NCBI RefSeq assembly: GCF_004343585.1
Contig: NZ_SLYW01000001.1
Location: 372,001 to 436,000, forward strand
Source of the DNA: Neorhizobium sp. JUb45
Lineage (GTDB): Bacteria > Pseudomonadota > Alphaproteobacteria > Rhizobiales > Rhizobiaceae
Reading direction: 5' to 3'
DNA: 64,000 nt
The notes below the pieces were generated by a model that was not told the DNA's origin, searched no databases, and saw only the letters and a list, made by a program, of their open reading frames with translations. Positions 41,182 through 50,001 of the stretch are shown one piece after another (the first letter of the stretch is position 1; each line of letters starts with the position of its first letter). A program made the position numbers and the translations under genes.

Positions 41182-42426
41182 CTATTGCGTCGTCTTGATC
41201 CGGTAATCGTCCACACGCCCAGCCGGCGCCTCCGGCAGTTCGCCGCGGGTCACCAATAGATCGCGCGGGGACTGCGTGTTGGCCGGTGTCGGTGCGCTCG
41301 CGCCCAGCAGGTCCTTGCCGCCGTCGAGATCGGGGTCGGATAGCGCGATCGGCTGGGTGGAGACCACTGCGGTGATCGGCGTGCCGGGAAGTACGGGAAG
41401 AGCCGGCAGATTGCTGCCGTCGAGATTGATCATTTCGGCCGGCGGAACATCGCCGAGATGGCGGCGCGCCACCTTTTCCACGTAGAAGGCCAGCTTGCGG
41501 CGGCCGGCTTCGGTCATGTTGATGCCGTCGGCACTGCGCAGGCGCACCTGCTGGCCGTTGACGTCGGAGCCGGTGACGATGAATTTGCCGTCCTCATCGA
41601 CAAACCCGTCCCAGATATCGACGAATTCGCCACCGATCTCTTCGGCCTGCGTCCGGAAAATGCTGTTGAGCGTGACGGCATCCGCCGTCATCGAAGCCGA
41701 CTGGAAGGCCGGCAGGCCGACCCATAGCAGCGGCAGGTCGTGGTCGCGGGCAATCTGGCCAAATTCCTGAACACGCTGCTTGTAGATCTCGAACCAGCGT
41801 TCCGTGCGGAATTTCTCGCGCTGATCGCTGCTGTCGATCTGCTGGCGGTCATTGGCGCCGATCATCACCACCACAAGCGCCGGTTTTTCATTGGCGATCA
41901 GTTCGGGCAGAGCCTGCGGCCAGTCGTAATGATCCTGACGCACGAGGCCGGACGCGGTTTCGGCATGGTCGACAACGACGACGCCGGGATTTTCGGCAAA
42001 GGCCGCCTCAAGGCCGCCGGCCAGACGTCCGGCAAGGAAATCCCCGACGACCAGCACTTTTTTGGCATTTTCCAGCTTCTGGACGGGTTCCGGCGTCGGC
42101 TCGGCGGCAATCACCGGGGCAGCCGGTACCGGGCGCACCGCACGACGAGGGGCTGGCGGCGGTGCCGCGCGCCTTTTGCGGCGGGGCTCCATGTCGATGA
42201 CGGATCGGTCGCGCTGGTACTCGCGTCGTTCACCGAAAAACATGTCCATCAGGTTGCGGCGCTGCGGGCGCTCATAACGGCGCTCCTCCAGATAATAACG
42301 CCGTTCCTGTGCCGATGCCGGCGTCACGATTGCGGGCAGGGCGATGGTGACGGCCGTCATGGCGATGACGAGGCGCGTCCCGAAAGACTTGATGCGTTCC
42401 CAAACGGGGAGAAGTGCAGACTTCAT
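41182..42426 (-). CDS. Periplasmic DUF459/SGNH-like protein lacking catalytic Ser and His
   Basis: The 414-residue protein has an N-terminal signal peptide (LVIAMTAVTIALPAIVTPAS), then an Arg/Tyr-rich linker. An SGNH-hydrolase fold follows (KVLVVGDFLAGRLAGGLEAA, VVMIGANDRQ, GINMTEAGRRKLAFYVEKVA). The block I serine of GDS is Phe (GDFLAG), and the C-terminal DxxH motif reads DGIN, so both classical catalytic residues are missing; GAND is kept. DUF459 proteins occur across Rhizobiales next to a lytic transglycosylase and galU, as here, and probably act on cell-wall or surface polysaccharide, perhaps as binding proteins. Start at 42426. Confidence 0.75.
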   Translation of the reverse strand: MKSALLPVWERIKSFGTRLVIAMTAVTIALPAIVTPASAQERRYYLEERRYERPQRRNLMDMFFGERREYQRDRSVIDMEPRRKRRAAPPPAPRRAVRPVPAAPVIAAEPTPEPVQKLENAKKVLVVGDFLAGRLAGGLEAAFAENPGVVVVDHAETASGLVRQDHYDWPQALPELIANEKPALVVVMIGANDRQQIDSSDQREKFRTERWFEIYKQRVQEFGQIARDHDLPLLWVGLPAFQSASMTADAVTLNSIFRTQAEEIGGEFVDIWDGFVDEDGKFIVTGSDVNGQQVRLRSADGINMTEAGRRKLAFYVEKVARRHLGDVPPAEMINLDGSNLPALPVLPGTPITAVVSTQPIALSDPDLDGGKDLLGASAPTPANTQSPRDLLVTRGELPEAPAGRVDDYRIKTTQ

Positions 42427-42509
42427 GTCCCTGCCGTCCATATCAGTGCGGGCTGCGAGTGGATCGCAGCCCGGCTTGAGAGTCAATTACCGGCCGATCC
42501 CGCCTTTGA

Positions 42510-43730
42510 TCAGCGGATCGCCTTGAGCAGCGAATGCGACGGTTCGCCGTCTTCCTGCATGCCGAGCCGCTTCTGGATGGCGGAGATGGCGGCCTTCGAA
42601 CCGGAGCCGAAATTGCCGTCGACCTCACCGTCGTAATAACCGAGTTCCTTCATGCGCGATTGCAGCTCGAATTTCTCCGAGATGTCGAGCGTGCCCTGCG
42701 GGCGCGGCCAACGCTGCTGCATGCCGCCGTAACCGGCGATCTGGTCGGCAAGAAGGCCGACGGCCAGCGCGTAACTGTCAGCCGCGTTGTATTTCTTGAT
42801 GGTGAAGAAGTTTTTCATCATCAGGAAGGCCGGGCCGTCCGAGCCCGCCATCAGCTTCAGCGTGGCGCGGTCGGCACCGCGCGGAAAACCCTTGCCGTTC
42901 GGGCGGGTGAAGCCGAGCGCTGCCCACTGGGCAATCGTCTTGGTCTGGCCTTCGTATTTTGCTGCACCGGCCGGCAGGGCCGCTTCGTAACCCCAGGTCT
43001 TGCCGGTGGTCCAGCCGTTCTTGGCAAGCAGGTTGGCGGCGGTGGCGAGCGCATCCGGGATCGAATGCCAGATGTCGCGCTTGCCGTTGCCATCGGCATC
43101 GACTGCATAGAGCAGATAGCTGGTCGGGATGAACTGGGTATGACCCATGGCGCCGGCCCACGAGCCGGTCAGCTGCTTTGGCGTGACGTCGCCGGCCTGC
43201 AGGATCTTCAGCGCTGCGATCAGCTGCGTGCGGCCGAATTTCGAGCGTTTCGGATCGGCCCAAGCGAGTGTTGCCAGCGCCTGCGGCACGTGGTGCAGAC
43301 GCTCGGGGTTTTCCAGTGCCGCGCCGTAATTGGATTCCATCGACCAGATGGCGAGAACGATGTTCTGATCGACACCGTATTGCCGCTCGATGGCGTTCAA
43401 CAGACGGCCATGGCGGGCCTTCATCTCGCGGCCGACCTTGACCGTATAAGGGTTCACGCGGCTATCGAGATAATCCCAGATCTTTGACTTGAACTCGGGC
43501 TGGTACTGCGCCTTCTGCAACACGTCCTGATCAGGTGTGCTGATGCCTGCAAAGGCTTTGTTATAGGTCGAGCGTGTAATGCCGCTCTGGGCTGCTGTCT
43601 CATAGAAATTTGAGACAAAAGCCTTGAAACCTTGGTCTGCCTGAGCATGTATCGGAGTGACCGCGAGCGTCATGCCTGCGATCATCGAGAGTGCGAGCGC
43701 TTGAAAGCGACGGGTGCGGAACATAGTCAT
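42510..43730 (-). CDS. Lytic murein transglycosylase (MltB type) with C-terminal peptidoglycan-binding domain
   Basis: The 406-residue periplasmic enzyme cleaves peptidoglycan glycan strands to 1,6-anhydro-muropeptides. It has a signal peptide (ALSMIAGMTLAVTPIHAQA), an SLT_2 domain with catalytic Glu in IWSMESNYGAALEN and the block GAMGHTQFIPTSYLLYAVDA, and a PG_binding_1 domain near the C-terminus (MKELGYYDGEVDGNFGSGSK). The start at 43730 (MTMFRTRRF) is preferred to the longer frame from 43829, which lacks a signal peptide. The DUF459 gene follows on the same strand. Confidence 0.9.
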   Translation of the reverse strand: MTMFRTRRFQALALSMIAGMTLAVTPIHAQADQGFKAFVSNFYETAAQSGITRSTYNKAFAGISTPDQDVLQKAQYQPEFKSKIWDYLDSRVNPYTVKVGREMKARHGRLLNAIERQYGVDQNIVLAIWSMESNYGAALENPERLHHVPQALATLAWADPKRSKFGRTQLIAALKILQAGDVTPKQLTGSWAGAMGHTQFIPTSYLLYAVDADGNGKRDIWHSIPDALATAANLLAKNGWTTGKTWGYEAALPAGAAKYEGQTKTIAQWAALGFTRPNGKGFPRGADRATLKLMAGSDGPAFLMMKNFFTIKKYNAADSYALAVGLLADQIAGYGGMQQRWPRPQGTLDISEKFELQSRMKELGYYDGEVDGNFGSGSKAAISAIQKRLGMQEDGEPSHSLLKAIR

Positions 43731-43933
43731 TACGGCGTATCCGTTGTTCTTCCAGTCAGGGTTTTCACCGGTGATGGCGGCCGGGTTACGGTCAGTGTAG
43801 AACATCAGAATAAATAAATTCTTTACCATGAGAACATCGCTCTGTCATTGCCCCGAAAAGGCTGAAATATATCCCTAGAGACCTTTTCACGGGCGACCGA
43901 CATACAGACAAATTGTGCTTTTAGGAGGCATGA

Positions 43934-44818
43934 GTGGGACACCAAAAGATTCGTAAGGCAGTTTTTCCGGTAGCAGGCATGGGTACGCGTTTCCTCCCCG
44001 CGACCAAGGCTGTGCCAAAGGAAATGCTGACGGTCGTCGATAAGCCGGTCATCCAGTATGTGGTGGATGAGGCTATCGAAGCCGGTATCGAACATCTCGT
44101 GTTCGTCACCGGTCGCGGCAAAGGCGTTATTGAAGATTATTTCGATATTCAATTTGAACTGGAATCGCTCCTGAAGGAGCGTAACAAGAATGCCGAACTG
44201 ACCATTCTTTCCGATCTCCTGCCGCAGGCCGGCATGGCAAGTTTTACCCGCCAGCAGGCGCCGCTCGGCCTCGGCCATGCCGTTTGGTGCGCACGCGACA
44301 TCGTCGGCAACGAGCCATTCGCCGTCCTTCTGCCCGACATGATCATGTCGGCCGAGAAGGGCTGCCTCAAGGGCATGGTCGAGCTTTATGAAAAGACCGG
44401 CGGCAACATCCTCGCCGTCGAGGAATGCGATCCGGAACAGGCCCACAAGTACGGCATCGTCGGCGTCGGTGACGCTGTCGGCGGCGGTTTCAAGATCACC
44501 CAGATGGTCGAAAAGCCGGCCAAGGGCACCGCACCTTCGAACTTCTTCATCAACGGCCGCTACATCCTGCAGCCGGAAGTCTTTGATATCCTGGAAACCC
44601 AGGAACGTGGTGCCGGCAACGAGATCCAGCTCACCGACGGCATGCTGGCGCTGGCGAAATCCCAGGAATTCGCGGCCTACAAGTTCACCGGCGAAACCTA
44701 TGACTGCGGCGCCAAGGATGGCTTCATCCTCGCCAACGTTGCTTTTGCCCTGAAGCGTGCGGATATCCGTCCGACCGTGGAAAATGGCCTGAAGGCACTG
44801 GTTGCCAAGCTCGGCTGA
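43934..44818 (+). CDS. galU: UTP-glucose-1-phosphate uridylyltransferase
   Basis: Makes UDP-glucose from UTP and glucose-1-phosphate, the donor for exopolysaccharide, cyclic glucan and LPS. The 294-residue product has the nucleotide-binding motif [20 protein letters not shown], Lys/Arg active-site blocks [30 protein letters not shown], and [14 protein letters not shown]. The start is GTG at 43934, preceded by AGGAGG with a five-base spacer. An ATG four bases earlier opens a different frame of only 8 codons. The product could equally be called ExoN. A terminator follows at 44841. Confidence 0.95.
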   Translation: MGHQKIRKAVFPVAGMGTRFLPATKAVPKEMLTVVDKPVIQYVVDEAIEAGIEHLVFVTGRGKGVIEDYFDIQFELESLLKERNKNAELTILSDLLPQAGMASFTRQQAPLGLGHAVWCARDIVGNEPFAVLLPDMIMSAEKGCLKGMVELYEKTGGNILAVEECDPEQAHKYGIVGVGDAVGGGFKITQMVEKPAKGTAPSNFFINGRYILQPEVFDILETQERGAGNEIQLTDGMLALAKSQEFAAYKFTGETYDCGAKDGFILANVAFALKRADIRPTVENGLKALVAKLG

Positions 44819-44840
44819 GTTTTGGTGATGTGATTGAGAG

Positions 44841-44872
44841 AGGCCTCGGGATGTGTTCCGGGGCCTTTTTTT
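44841..44872 (+). terminator. Intrinsic terminator of galU
   Basis: AGGCCTCGG (44841-44849) pairs with CCGGGGCCT (44858-44866), one G-U, followed by a run of seven T. It starts 22 bases after the galU stop. Confidence 0.9.
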
Positions 44873-44914
44873 GTCTTGATGGAAGATGGAATGCGGAGGG
44901 GGCGGCATTCGTAC

Positions 44915-44938
44915 TTCTCCCCGTCAACACGGGGAGAA
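44915..44938. repeat. Perfect short palindrome after galU
   Basis: TTCTCCCCGT, CAAC, ACGGGGAGAA: a 10-bp stem with a 4-base loop. It lies between two convergent genes and may be another short intergenic repeat of the GC-rich family, or a terminator for the beta-barrel gene that ends at 44950. Confidence 0.6.
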
Positions 44939-44949
44939 AAGGCAAGTCG

Positions 44950-46659
44950 TTACCGCCGCAGCGTCAAACCCGCGCCGATCTGCACCGTCTTGGTCGGTGA
45001 ACTGCCGGCGTTTTCCTCGTGTTCGTAGGTCACGTCGCCGGTCAGGTCGAGATAGCGGTTGAGGCGATAGGTGATGCCGGCGCCGAGTTCGTAGGTGCTC
45101 TCGTCGCTGCCGGTGGGGAAGTCGCGCAGGGTCGTGGCCCCCGTCAGGCGGGCGATCAGGTCGCTGCGCAGCTGATGCTGTACGGCGGTGGAAAAGCGGT
45201 ATTCAGCCCAGCCGTTTGCGCCGGCCGCCGTCGCATCCTGAAGCGTCGTGCGCAGGCCGAAATCGATATCAGTGCCACGGCGGGGCGACCATGTGGCATT
45301 GCCGTCGAAGGCGACCGCGCCAAGATCGGACAGGCGGCCGTCATCGTATTTCGCGACCACGTAACCGACGCCCAGCTCGCCGCGCAGTTTTTCGGAAAAA
45401 TCGAATTCGATACCGGTGCGGGCGGCATAATTGTTCGACGAACGCTGATAGCCGGATGAGTCGAAACGCTGGTCATAGACGCCGCGACCGGCTGCCACTT
45501 CGAGGAAGGGAATGATCGCCGGCGACAGTTCGTAACCGACCCGCAGGCGGCCATCGAAGCCGGTGCGGTCGCGGTCGCCACGGCTGACGCTGGTGCCGTC
45601 GGAAAGATCGACATCGCCATAAACGGAGCGTGCCACCGAGAGGGCTGCCGTGCCGCGCATCACCCCGAAATCGCGCTGGACGGCAACGCCGCCACCAAAC
45701 CGCTGCACGGTCGATTGTGTGCTGGCGCCCGCAACGGCGTTCGGATCGCTGTTGCTTTCGCGTTCCAGCGCGTAATTGCCGGTAATGTTGGCAATCGTGT
45801 CATTGGAGAGGTCGAGCCGCAGATCGGCATCGAGGCGGCCTTCCGGCTCGAAATCGGCGCTGTTGCTGGTGCGGCCGGAGAGCGTCTTTTCGAATGTGCC
45901 TTCGCCGGTGACGGTCAGCGCGTGGCGCGACCAGTCGGAGGACAGCGTGCCGCGAATGGCGGTGGCGAGATAGTTGCGGCTGGCCTTGCCCGCACCGGTG
46001 CGTTCGGTCTCGTGGTTGATGCTCTGGTTGACGCTCGGTCGCAGCCGGAATGTGCCGAGCCGCACACCAAGCCCGTCATCGGTCGAGGCGAGCGGGCTTT
46101 CGGCACCGTCGCGGTTGAGTTCCGGCGGGTTGAGCGTGCCCTCGACCGGCTGGTTGAGGTCGAGTTCCGCCTGCTGACCGGCCTCGTCGACAAGCCCGTC
46201 CTCGGTGTTTGCCTGTCGGCCGTTCAGCGGCTGGTTCGGGTCGTCGGCGTCGGTATCCTGCGCATTCGTATCGCCATAGGGATCGGCCGCGCCGGTCGGG
46301 ATCGGATTGCCGGAAGAAACGGGGCTGATGCCATTGGAGGAGCCGAGGGCGCCGGTCGGCGCGCTGGCCGAATTCGTGCGCGTGCCATAGGCGGTGCCGC
46401 CATCGGCCGAGGTGAAATAGGAGGCCGGACGATTGGCCGATGCACCGGTGTAAGGTGTCTGTGCCCAGAGCGCACCGGGCACGAGCACGGTTGTCGCCAG
46501 AAGCATCAAAAGCGGGCCACGGCGGGTTGCCGGTTGGCTGTATGCCTGCGGGCGCGCCGGGGCGACCGACGGCATGGCGTCAGGCATCGTCGCTGCCCGT
46601 GGTGAAGCCGCCCGCTTGCGGGCCGCTCCCGATCGCGCCTGTTGTCCTGTGCCGTTCAT
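44950..46659 (-). CDS. Outer-membrane beta-barrel protein (BBP2/DUF2320-like)
   Basis: The 569-residue protein has an Arg/Ala-rich N-terminus and a hydrophobic signal-like helix (GPLLMLLATTVLVPGALWAQ). A low-complexity Asp/Asn/Pro-rich region of about 120 residues follows, then alternating amphipathic strands ending in aromatic or basic residues (FRLRPSVNQSINHE, TAIRGTLSSDW, FEKTLSGRTSNS) and a terminal barrel strand TVQIGAGLTLRR. It is probably a porin-like or assembly-associated barrel; specificity unknown. The start at 46659 (MNGTGQQARSG) is a guess among two ATGs (the other at 46704). It lies opposite galU and is divergent from kdsD. Confidence 0.72.
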   Translation of the reverse strand: MNGTGQQARSGAARKRAASPRAATMPDAMPSVAPARPQAYSQPATRRGPLLMLLATTVLVPGALWAQTPYTGASANRPASYFTSADGGTAYGTRTNSASAPTGALGSSNGISPVSSGNPIPTGAADPYGDTNAQDTDADDPNQPLNGRQANTEDGLVDEAGQQAELDLNQPVEGTLNPPELNRDGAESPLASTDDGLGVRLGTFRLRPSVNQSINHETERTGAGKASRNYLATAIRGTLSSDWSRHALTVTGEGTFEKTLSGRTSNSADFEPEGRLDADLRLDLSNDTIANITGNYALERESNSDPNAVAGASTQSTVQRFGGGVAVQRDFGVMRGTAALSVARSVYGDVDLSDGTSVSRGDRDRTGFDGRLRVGYELSPAIIPFLEVAAGRGVYDQRFDSSGYQRSSNNYAARTGIEFDFSEKLRGELGVGYVVAKYDDGRLSDLGAVAFDGNATWSPRRGTDIDFGLRTTLQDATAAGANGWAEYRFSTAVQHQLRSDLIARLTGATTLRDFPTGSDESTYELGAGITYRLNRYLDLTGDVTYEHEENAGSSPTKTVQIGAGLTLRR

Positions 46660-46802
46660 CGCATCGCCTGAAGAGGGAGTTCCTATGCAATGGTAAATGC
46701 TCATGGTTAATGAAGCGTTGCTGATGGTTGCAGCACCGATGCGGCGATCCGTCCGTTGTCGCACCACGGCGACCGATGGACACCGCGCCCTAACCGCGAT
46801 AA

Positions 46803-47810
46803 ATGCTCGCCATGACCCAGAACGCTGCCGAAACCATTCCTGCAACTGATGTGATCGAATCCGCCCTGCGGACCGTCGCCTTTGAAAAACAGGGGCTGGA
46901 TGCGCTGGAAGCGGCGCTGAAGAACGGTCTGGCCGAGCCTTTCCGCAAGGCGATCGACGTCATTCTCGCAACGACCGGGCGCGTCATCATCACCGGCGTC
47001 GGCAAGAGCGGCCATATCGGCGTGAAGCTGGCAGCAAGTCTGTCGTCCACCGGAACGCCGACCTCTTTCGTGCATGCGGCCGAAGCGGCGCATGGCGATC
47101 TCGGCATGATTGCCCAGAACGATGCGGTTCTGGCGATTTCCAAGGGCGGCGAAAGCGCCGAACTGAAAAGCATCGTGGCCTATACCCGGCGTTTTTCCAT
47201 TCCGCTGATCGCCATGACCGGCAATCCCGAATCGTCACTTGGACGCGCCGCCGATATCGTTCTGCTTCTGCCGGATGCGCAGGAAGCCTGCCCACACGGT
47301 TTGGCGCCGACCACCTCGACGCTTTTGCAGATGGCGCTCGGTGATGCACTGACCGTGGCACTGCTGGAAGCACGCGGTTTCACGCCGACGGATTTTCGCG
47401 TGTTCCACCCCGGCGGCAAACTGGGTGCGAGCCTGATGCATGTGCGCGATATCATGCATACCGGCGATCGTGTTCCGCTGGTGCCGAAAGGTACGCCGAT
47501 GGTGGAGGCGATCACCGTCTTGTCGCACAAGCATTTTGGCTGTGTCGGCGTGCTGGATGAAGAGGGGCGCCTGTGTGGCATCGTCACCGAGGGTGACATG
47601 GCGCGCAACCTGTCTCGCAACCTTGCCGAACTGTCGGTGGACGAGATCATGACGCGGCAGCCGAAGACGGTAAAACCGTCGGTTCTGGCGACGGCGGCGC
47701 TGGCGCTGCTCAACCAGTACAAGATCGGCGCGCTGATCGTGGTCGACGAGGATAACCGGCCGCTCGGCCTGATCCATTTCCACGATCTGTTGCGGATCGG
47801 CGTCGCCTGA
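46803..47810 (+). CDS. kdsD: Arabinose-5-phosphate isomerase (KdsD/KpsF)
   Basis: Converts ribulose-5-phosphate to arabinose-5-phosphate, the first step to KDO for LPS. The 335-residue product has an SIS domain (RVIITGVGKSGHIGVKLAAS, VLAISKGGESAELK, SLGRAADIVLLLP) and two CBS domains (VRDIMHTGDRVPLV, VDEIMTRQPKTVKP). The block APTTSTLLQMALGDALTVAL is typical of the family. It starts at ATG 46803; another in-frame ATG follows at 46812. It is divergent from the barrel-protein gene and next to nfeD, which converges with it. Confidence 0.93.
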   Translation: MLAMTQNAAETIPATDVIESALRTVAFEKQGLDALEAALKNGLAEPFRKAIDVILATTGRVIITGVGKSGHIGVKLAASLSSTGTPTSFVHAAEAAHGDLGMIAQNDAVLAISKGGESAELKSIVAYTRRFSIPLIAMTGNPESSLGRAADIVLLLPDAQEACPHGLAPTTSTLLQMALGDALTVALLEARGFTPTDFRVFHPGGKLGASLMHVRDIMHTGDRVPLVPKGTPMVEAITVLSHKHFGCVGVLDEEGRLCGIVTEGDMARNLSRNLAELSVDEIMTRQPKTVKPSVLATAALALLNQYKIGALIVVDEDNRPLGLIHFHDLLRIGVA

Positions 47811-47831
47811 CGCCGATCGCGCTTTTTTTAT

Positions 47832-48290
47832 TCAGGCCTGCTCGACAGTGAGATCGCGTCCACTCGACGCGGTCACTTTCACGCGTGTGCCGGCCGGCAG
47901 GTCGGGGCCCATGATCGACCATGTCGTGTCGTCGAGCTTGATGCGGCCACGACCTTCGAGGATCGGTTCGGCGAGCGTTGCCGTGCGGCCGACAAGGCTT
48001 TCGCCGCGACGGTTGAGCCAGGGTTCGTCGGTCTTGGCATCGCGGCCGCTATAGAACCTGCGGCCTGCCATGGCGAAGGCAACGGACAGGGCGGCAAACA
48101 GCAGAAGCTGCACATGCCAGCCCCAGAAGCTCGTGCCCCACAGCGCCAGCGACAGCGCGCCGAGCACGACGGCTGCCGCGCCGATCCAGATCAGGAAAAA
48201 GCCGGGCACGACGAGTTCGAGGGCGAGCAGCACAAGGCCGACGATCCACCAGCTCCACGGCCCAAAACTGTTCCAGAGTTCGATGACCAT
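47832..48290 (-). CDS. NfeD-family membrane protein
   Basis: The 152-residue protein has two or three transmembrane helices (WSWWIVGLVLLALELVVPGF, FLIWIGAAAVVLGALSLAL, VQLLLFAALSVAFAMAG) and a C-terminal OB-fold beta-domain (LVGRTATLAEPILEGRGRIK). NfeD short forms are partners of SPFH/band 7 proteins. Its start lies 4 bases after the stop of the SPFH gene, and they form one operon. The role is membrane microdomain organisation, with partner QmcA. No NfeD protease domain is present, as expected for the short form. Confidence 0.9.
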   Translation of the reverse strand: MVIELWNSFGPWSWWIVGLVLLALELVVPGFFLIWIGAAAVVLGALSLALWGTSFWGWHVQLLLFAALSVAFAMAGRRFYSGRDAKTDEPWLNRRGESLVGRTATLAEPILEGRGRIKLDDTTWSIMGPDLPAGTRVKVTASSGRDLTVEQA

Positions 48291-48294
48291 GGTT

Positions 48295-49320
48295 TCAGCT
48301 TTCGGTCGAGCCGAACGGCGGCACGGTCGGCGGGCGGCTGATCACCGGCTGGCGTGGTTGCTGCTGGCGTGGCGGCGTGGAGGTCTGGCCGTTGCTGTCA
48401 CCGCCGAACACTTCCTTGGCAATCGCGCCGATGCCGCTCAGCGAACCGATCAGCGACGACGCTTCGAGCGGCATCAGCACGATCTTGGAATTGTTCGCCT
48501 TGCCGATTTCGACCAGCGCCTCGGTGTATTTCTGGGCAACGAAGTAGTTGATCGCCTGCACGTCGCCGGCAGCGATGGCCTCCGACACCACCTGTGTTGC
48601 ACGCGCTTCGGCTTCGGCCAGACGTTCGCGCGCCTCGGCATCGCGGAAGGCGGCTTCGCGTTCGCCTTCTGCCTGCAGCACGGCGGCCTGCTTGGCGCCT
48701 TCGGCACGCAGGATCTGCGCATTACGCGAACCTTCGGCTTCAAGGATCTGGGCACGCTTTTCACGTTCCGCCTTCATCTGGCGACCCATGGATGCAACCA
48801 GATCGGCCGGCGGCTGGATGTCCTTGATCTCGATACGGGTGACCTTGATGCCCCAGGGCTGCACGGCCTCGTCGACGACGCGCAGAAGGCGGTCGTTGAT
48901 GATGTCGCGGTTGGACAGAAGCTCGTCGAGATCCATCGAGCCCATCACTGAGCGGATATTGGTCATGGTGAGGTTCTGGACGGCGACTTCCAGATTGGTG
49001 ATCTGATAGGCAGCCTGCGCCGGATTGAGCACCTGATAAAAGGCGACGGCATCGGCGGAGACGCTGGCATTGTCCTTGGTGATGACTTCCTGCGTCGGAA
49101 TGTGCAGCACCTGTTCCATGACGTTCATGCGCGCGCCGATGCGCTCGATGAACGGCGTCAGGATGTTGAGGCCCGGCTGCAGCGTGCGGGTGTATTTGCC
49201 GAACCGCTCGACGGTGTAGCAATAGCCCTGAGGCACGGTTTTCACCAGGGCGAACAGCAACAGGATCGCCAGAATGACGATGCCGATGACAAAAATATCG
49301 AACCCACTCAGGTCCAGCAT
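48295..49320 (-). CDS. qmcA: SPFH/band 7 membrane protein (QmcA-like)
   Basis: The 341-residue protein has one N-terminal membrane anchor (IFVIGIVILAILLLFALVKT), a band 7 domain (GYCYTVERFGKYTRTLQPGL, VQNLTMTNIRSVMGSMDLDE) and a coiled-coil with repeats of AEGxR/AEGE that builds oligomeric rings. The C-terminal tail is Pro/Gln-rich. Members form stable membrane microdomains and affect membrane proteases. It is followed by nfeD. The symbol follows the E. coli homologue; orthology is inferred. Confidence 0.88.
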   Translation of the reverse strand: MLDLSGFDIFVIGIVILAILLLFALVKTVPQGYCYTVERFGKYTRTLQPGLNILTPFIERIGARMNVMEQVLHIPTQEVITKDNASVSADAVAFYQVLNPAQAAYQITNLEVAVQNLTMTNIRSVMGSMDLDELLSNRDIINDRLLRVVDEAVQPWGIKVTRIEIKDIQPPADLVASMGRQMKAEREKRAQILEAEGSRNAQILRAEGAKQAAVLQAEGEREAAFRDAEARERLAEAEARATQVVSEAIAAGDVQAINYFVAQKYTEALVEIGKANNSKIVLMPLEASSLIGSLSGIGAIAKEVFGGDSNGQTSTPPRQQQPRQPVISRPPTVPPFGSTES

Positions 49321-49425
49321 GGGATATCCCCCTTCAACTCACATTTGATCGCGGCGATCCTATGCAAGCGGCATGGCATAAACAAGCTGGTTGGCCGGGG
49401 GAGGGTAGTTTCCGGTGTGATTTCA

Positions 49426-49794
49426 TCAACTTCGCGGCTGGTTTACAGGTATTTCCCGAACCAGCCGGGTCAGCAGCGGCAGGACATGCGCCGGCCGATC
49501 GCGCAGATGCTCGATCAGTTCCTTTTCCTGCCCGCTCAGCTTCGATCCCATGACATCGGTCGTCCGGGCGTCGCCGGACAACAGCCAGTCGAGCGAAATG
49601 CCGAGCAGTTCGGACAGACGATTGGCATTATCGATCGACATGGCGTGCCCCTGTATCCATTTGGAAACAGCGGCCGGCGAGATGCCGAGATCTGCGGCCA
49701 GCGCCATCATTTTCTGTGGTCCACGCGCACCGATCGCCTGCCTGAGACGTTTGCCGCGCTCGCGGTCGATTTTTTGGGGTGTCCGGCCTGGCAA
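49426..49794 (-). CDS. XRE-family transcriptional repressor
   Basis: The 122-residue protein has a single helix-turn-helix (MALAADLGISPAAVSKWIQG, then NANRLSELLGISLDWLLSGD), as in phage CI/Cro-like regulators. The ORF is open far upstream, but the coding signal begins at a TTG (49794) preceded by AGGAG at a 7-base spacing; no ATG fits. It is divergent from queCDE, and palindromes lie between. It probably represses queC, its own gene, or both. The prophage-repressor resemblance is only in the domain; no phage genes are near. Confidence 0.75.
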   Translation of the reverse strand: MPGRTPQKIDRERGKRLRQAIGARGPQKMMALAADLGISPAAVSKWIQGHAMSIDNANRLSELLGISLDWLLSGDARTTDVMGSKLSGQEKELIEHLRDRPAHVLPLLTRLVREIPVNQPRS

Positions 49795-49858
49795 AGAATC
49801 ATCTCCTGCGTGTATTGTTATGAGTGTCCTCTTTTCGGTTGTGTATTTCAATGTCGTT

Positions 49859-49906
49859 TTGCAAAAAATGCAATCTATGGATGAAATTATTGTGATAATC
49901 ACAATA
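49859..49906. promoter_or_regulatory. Operator region between the XRE gene and queC
   Basis: Two palindromes in an AT-rich gap: TTGCA-AAAAA-TGCAA (49859-49873) and TATTGTGAT-A-ATCACAATA (49888-49906, 9-bp arms). The latter is a clean dimeric-repressor site, about 95 bases upstream of both starts. Confidence 0.6.
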
Positions 49907-50001
49907 TCAAGGAAGCCCATTCCCATTCTCGATCCAACGCGATAAACAGCCGCCCAGAAATGCCGGTCGCAGCCTACCCGGTCAAAACAAGGACACCTGA
50001 T

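Noticed and set aside
44950..46845. Longer N-terminus of the beta-barrel protein
   Set aside because: The first 62 residues have no signal peptide and run across the kdsD start region; the ATG at 46659 leads into the signal-like helix.
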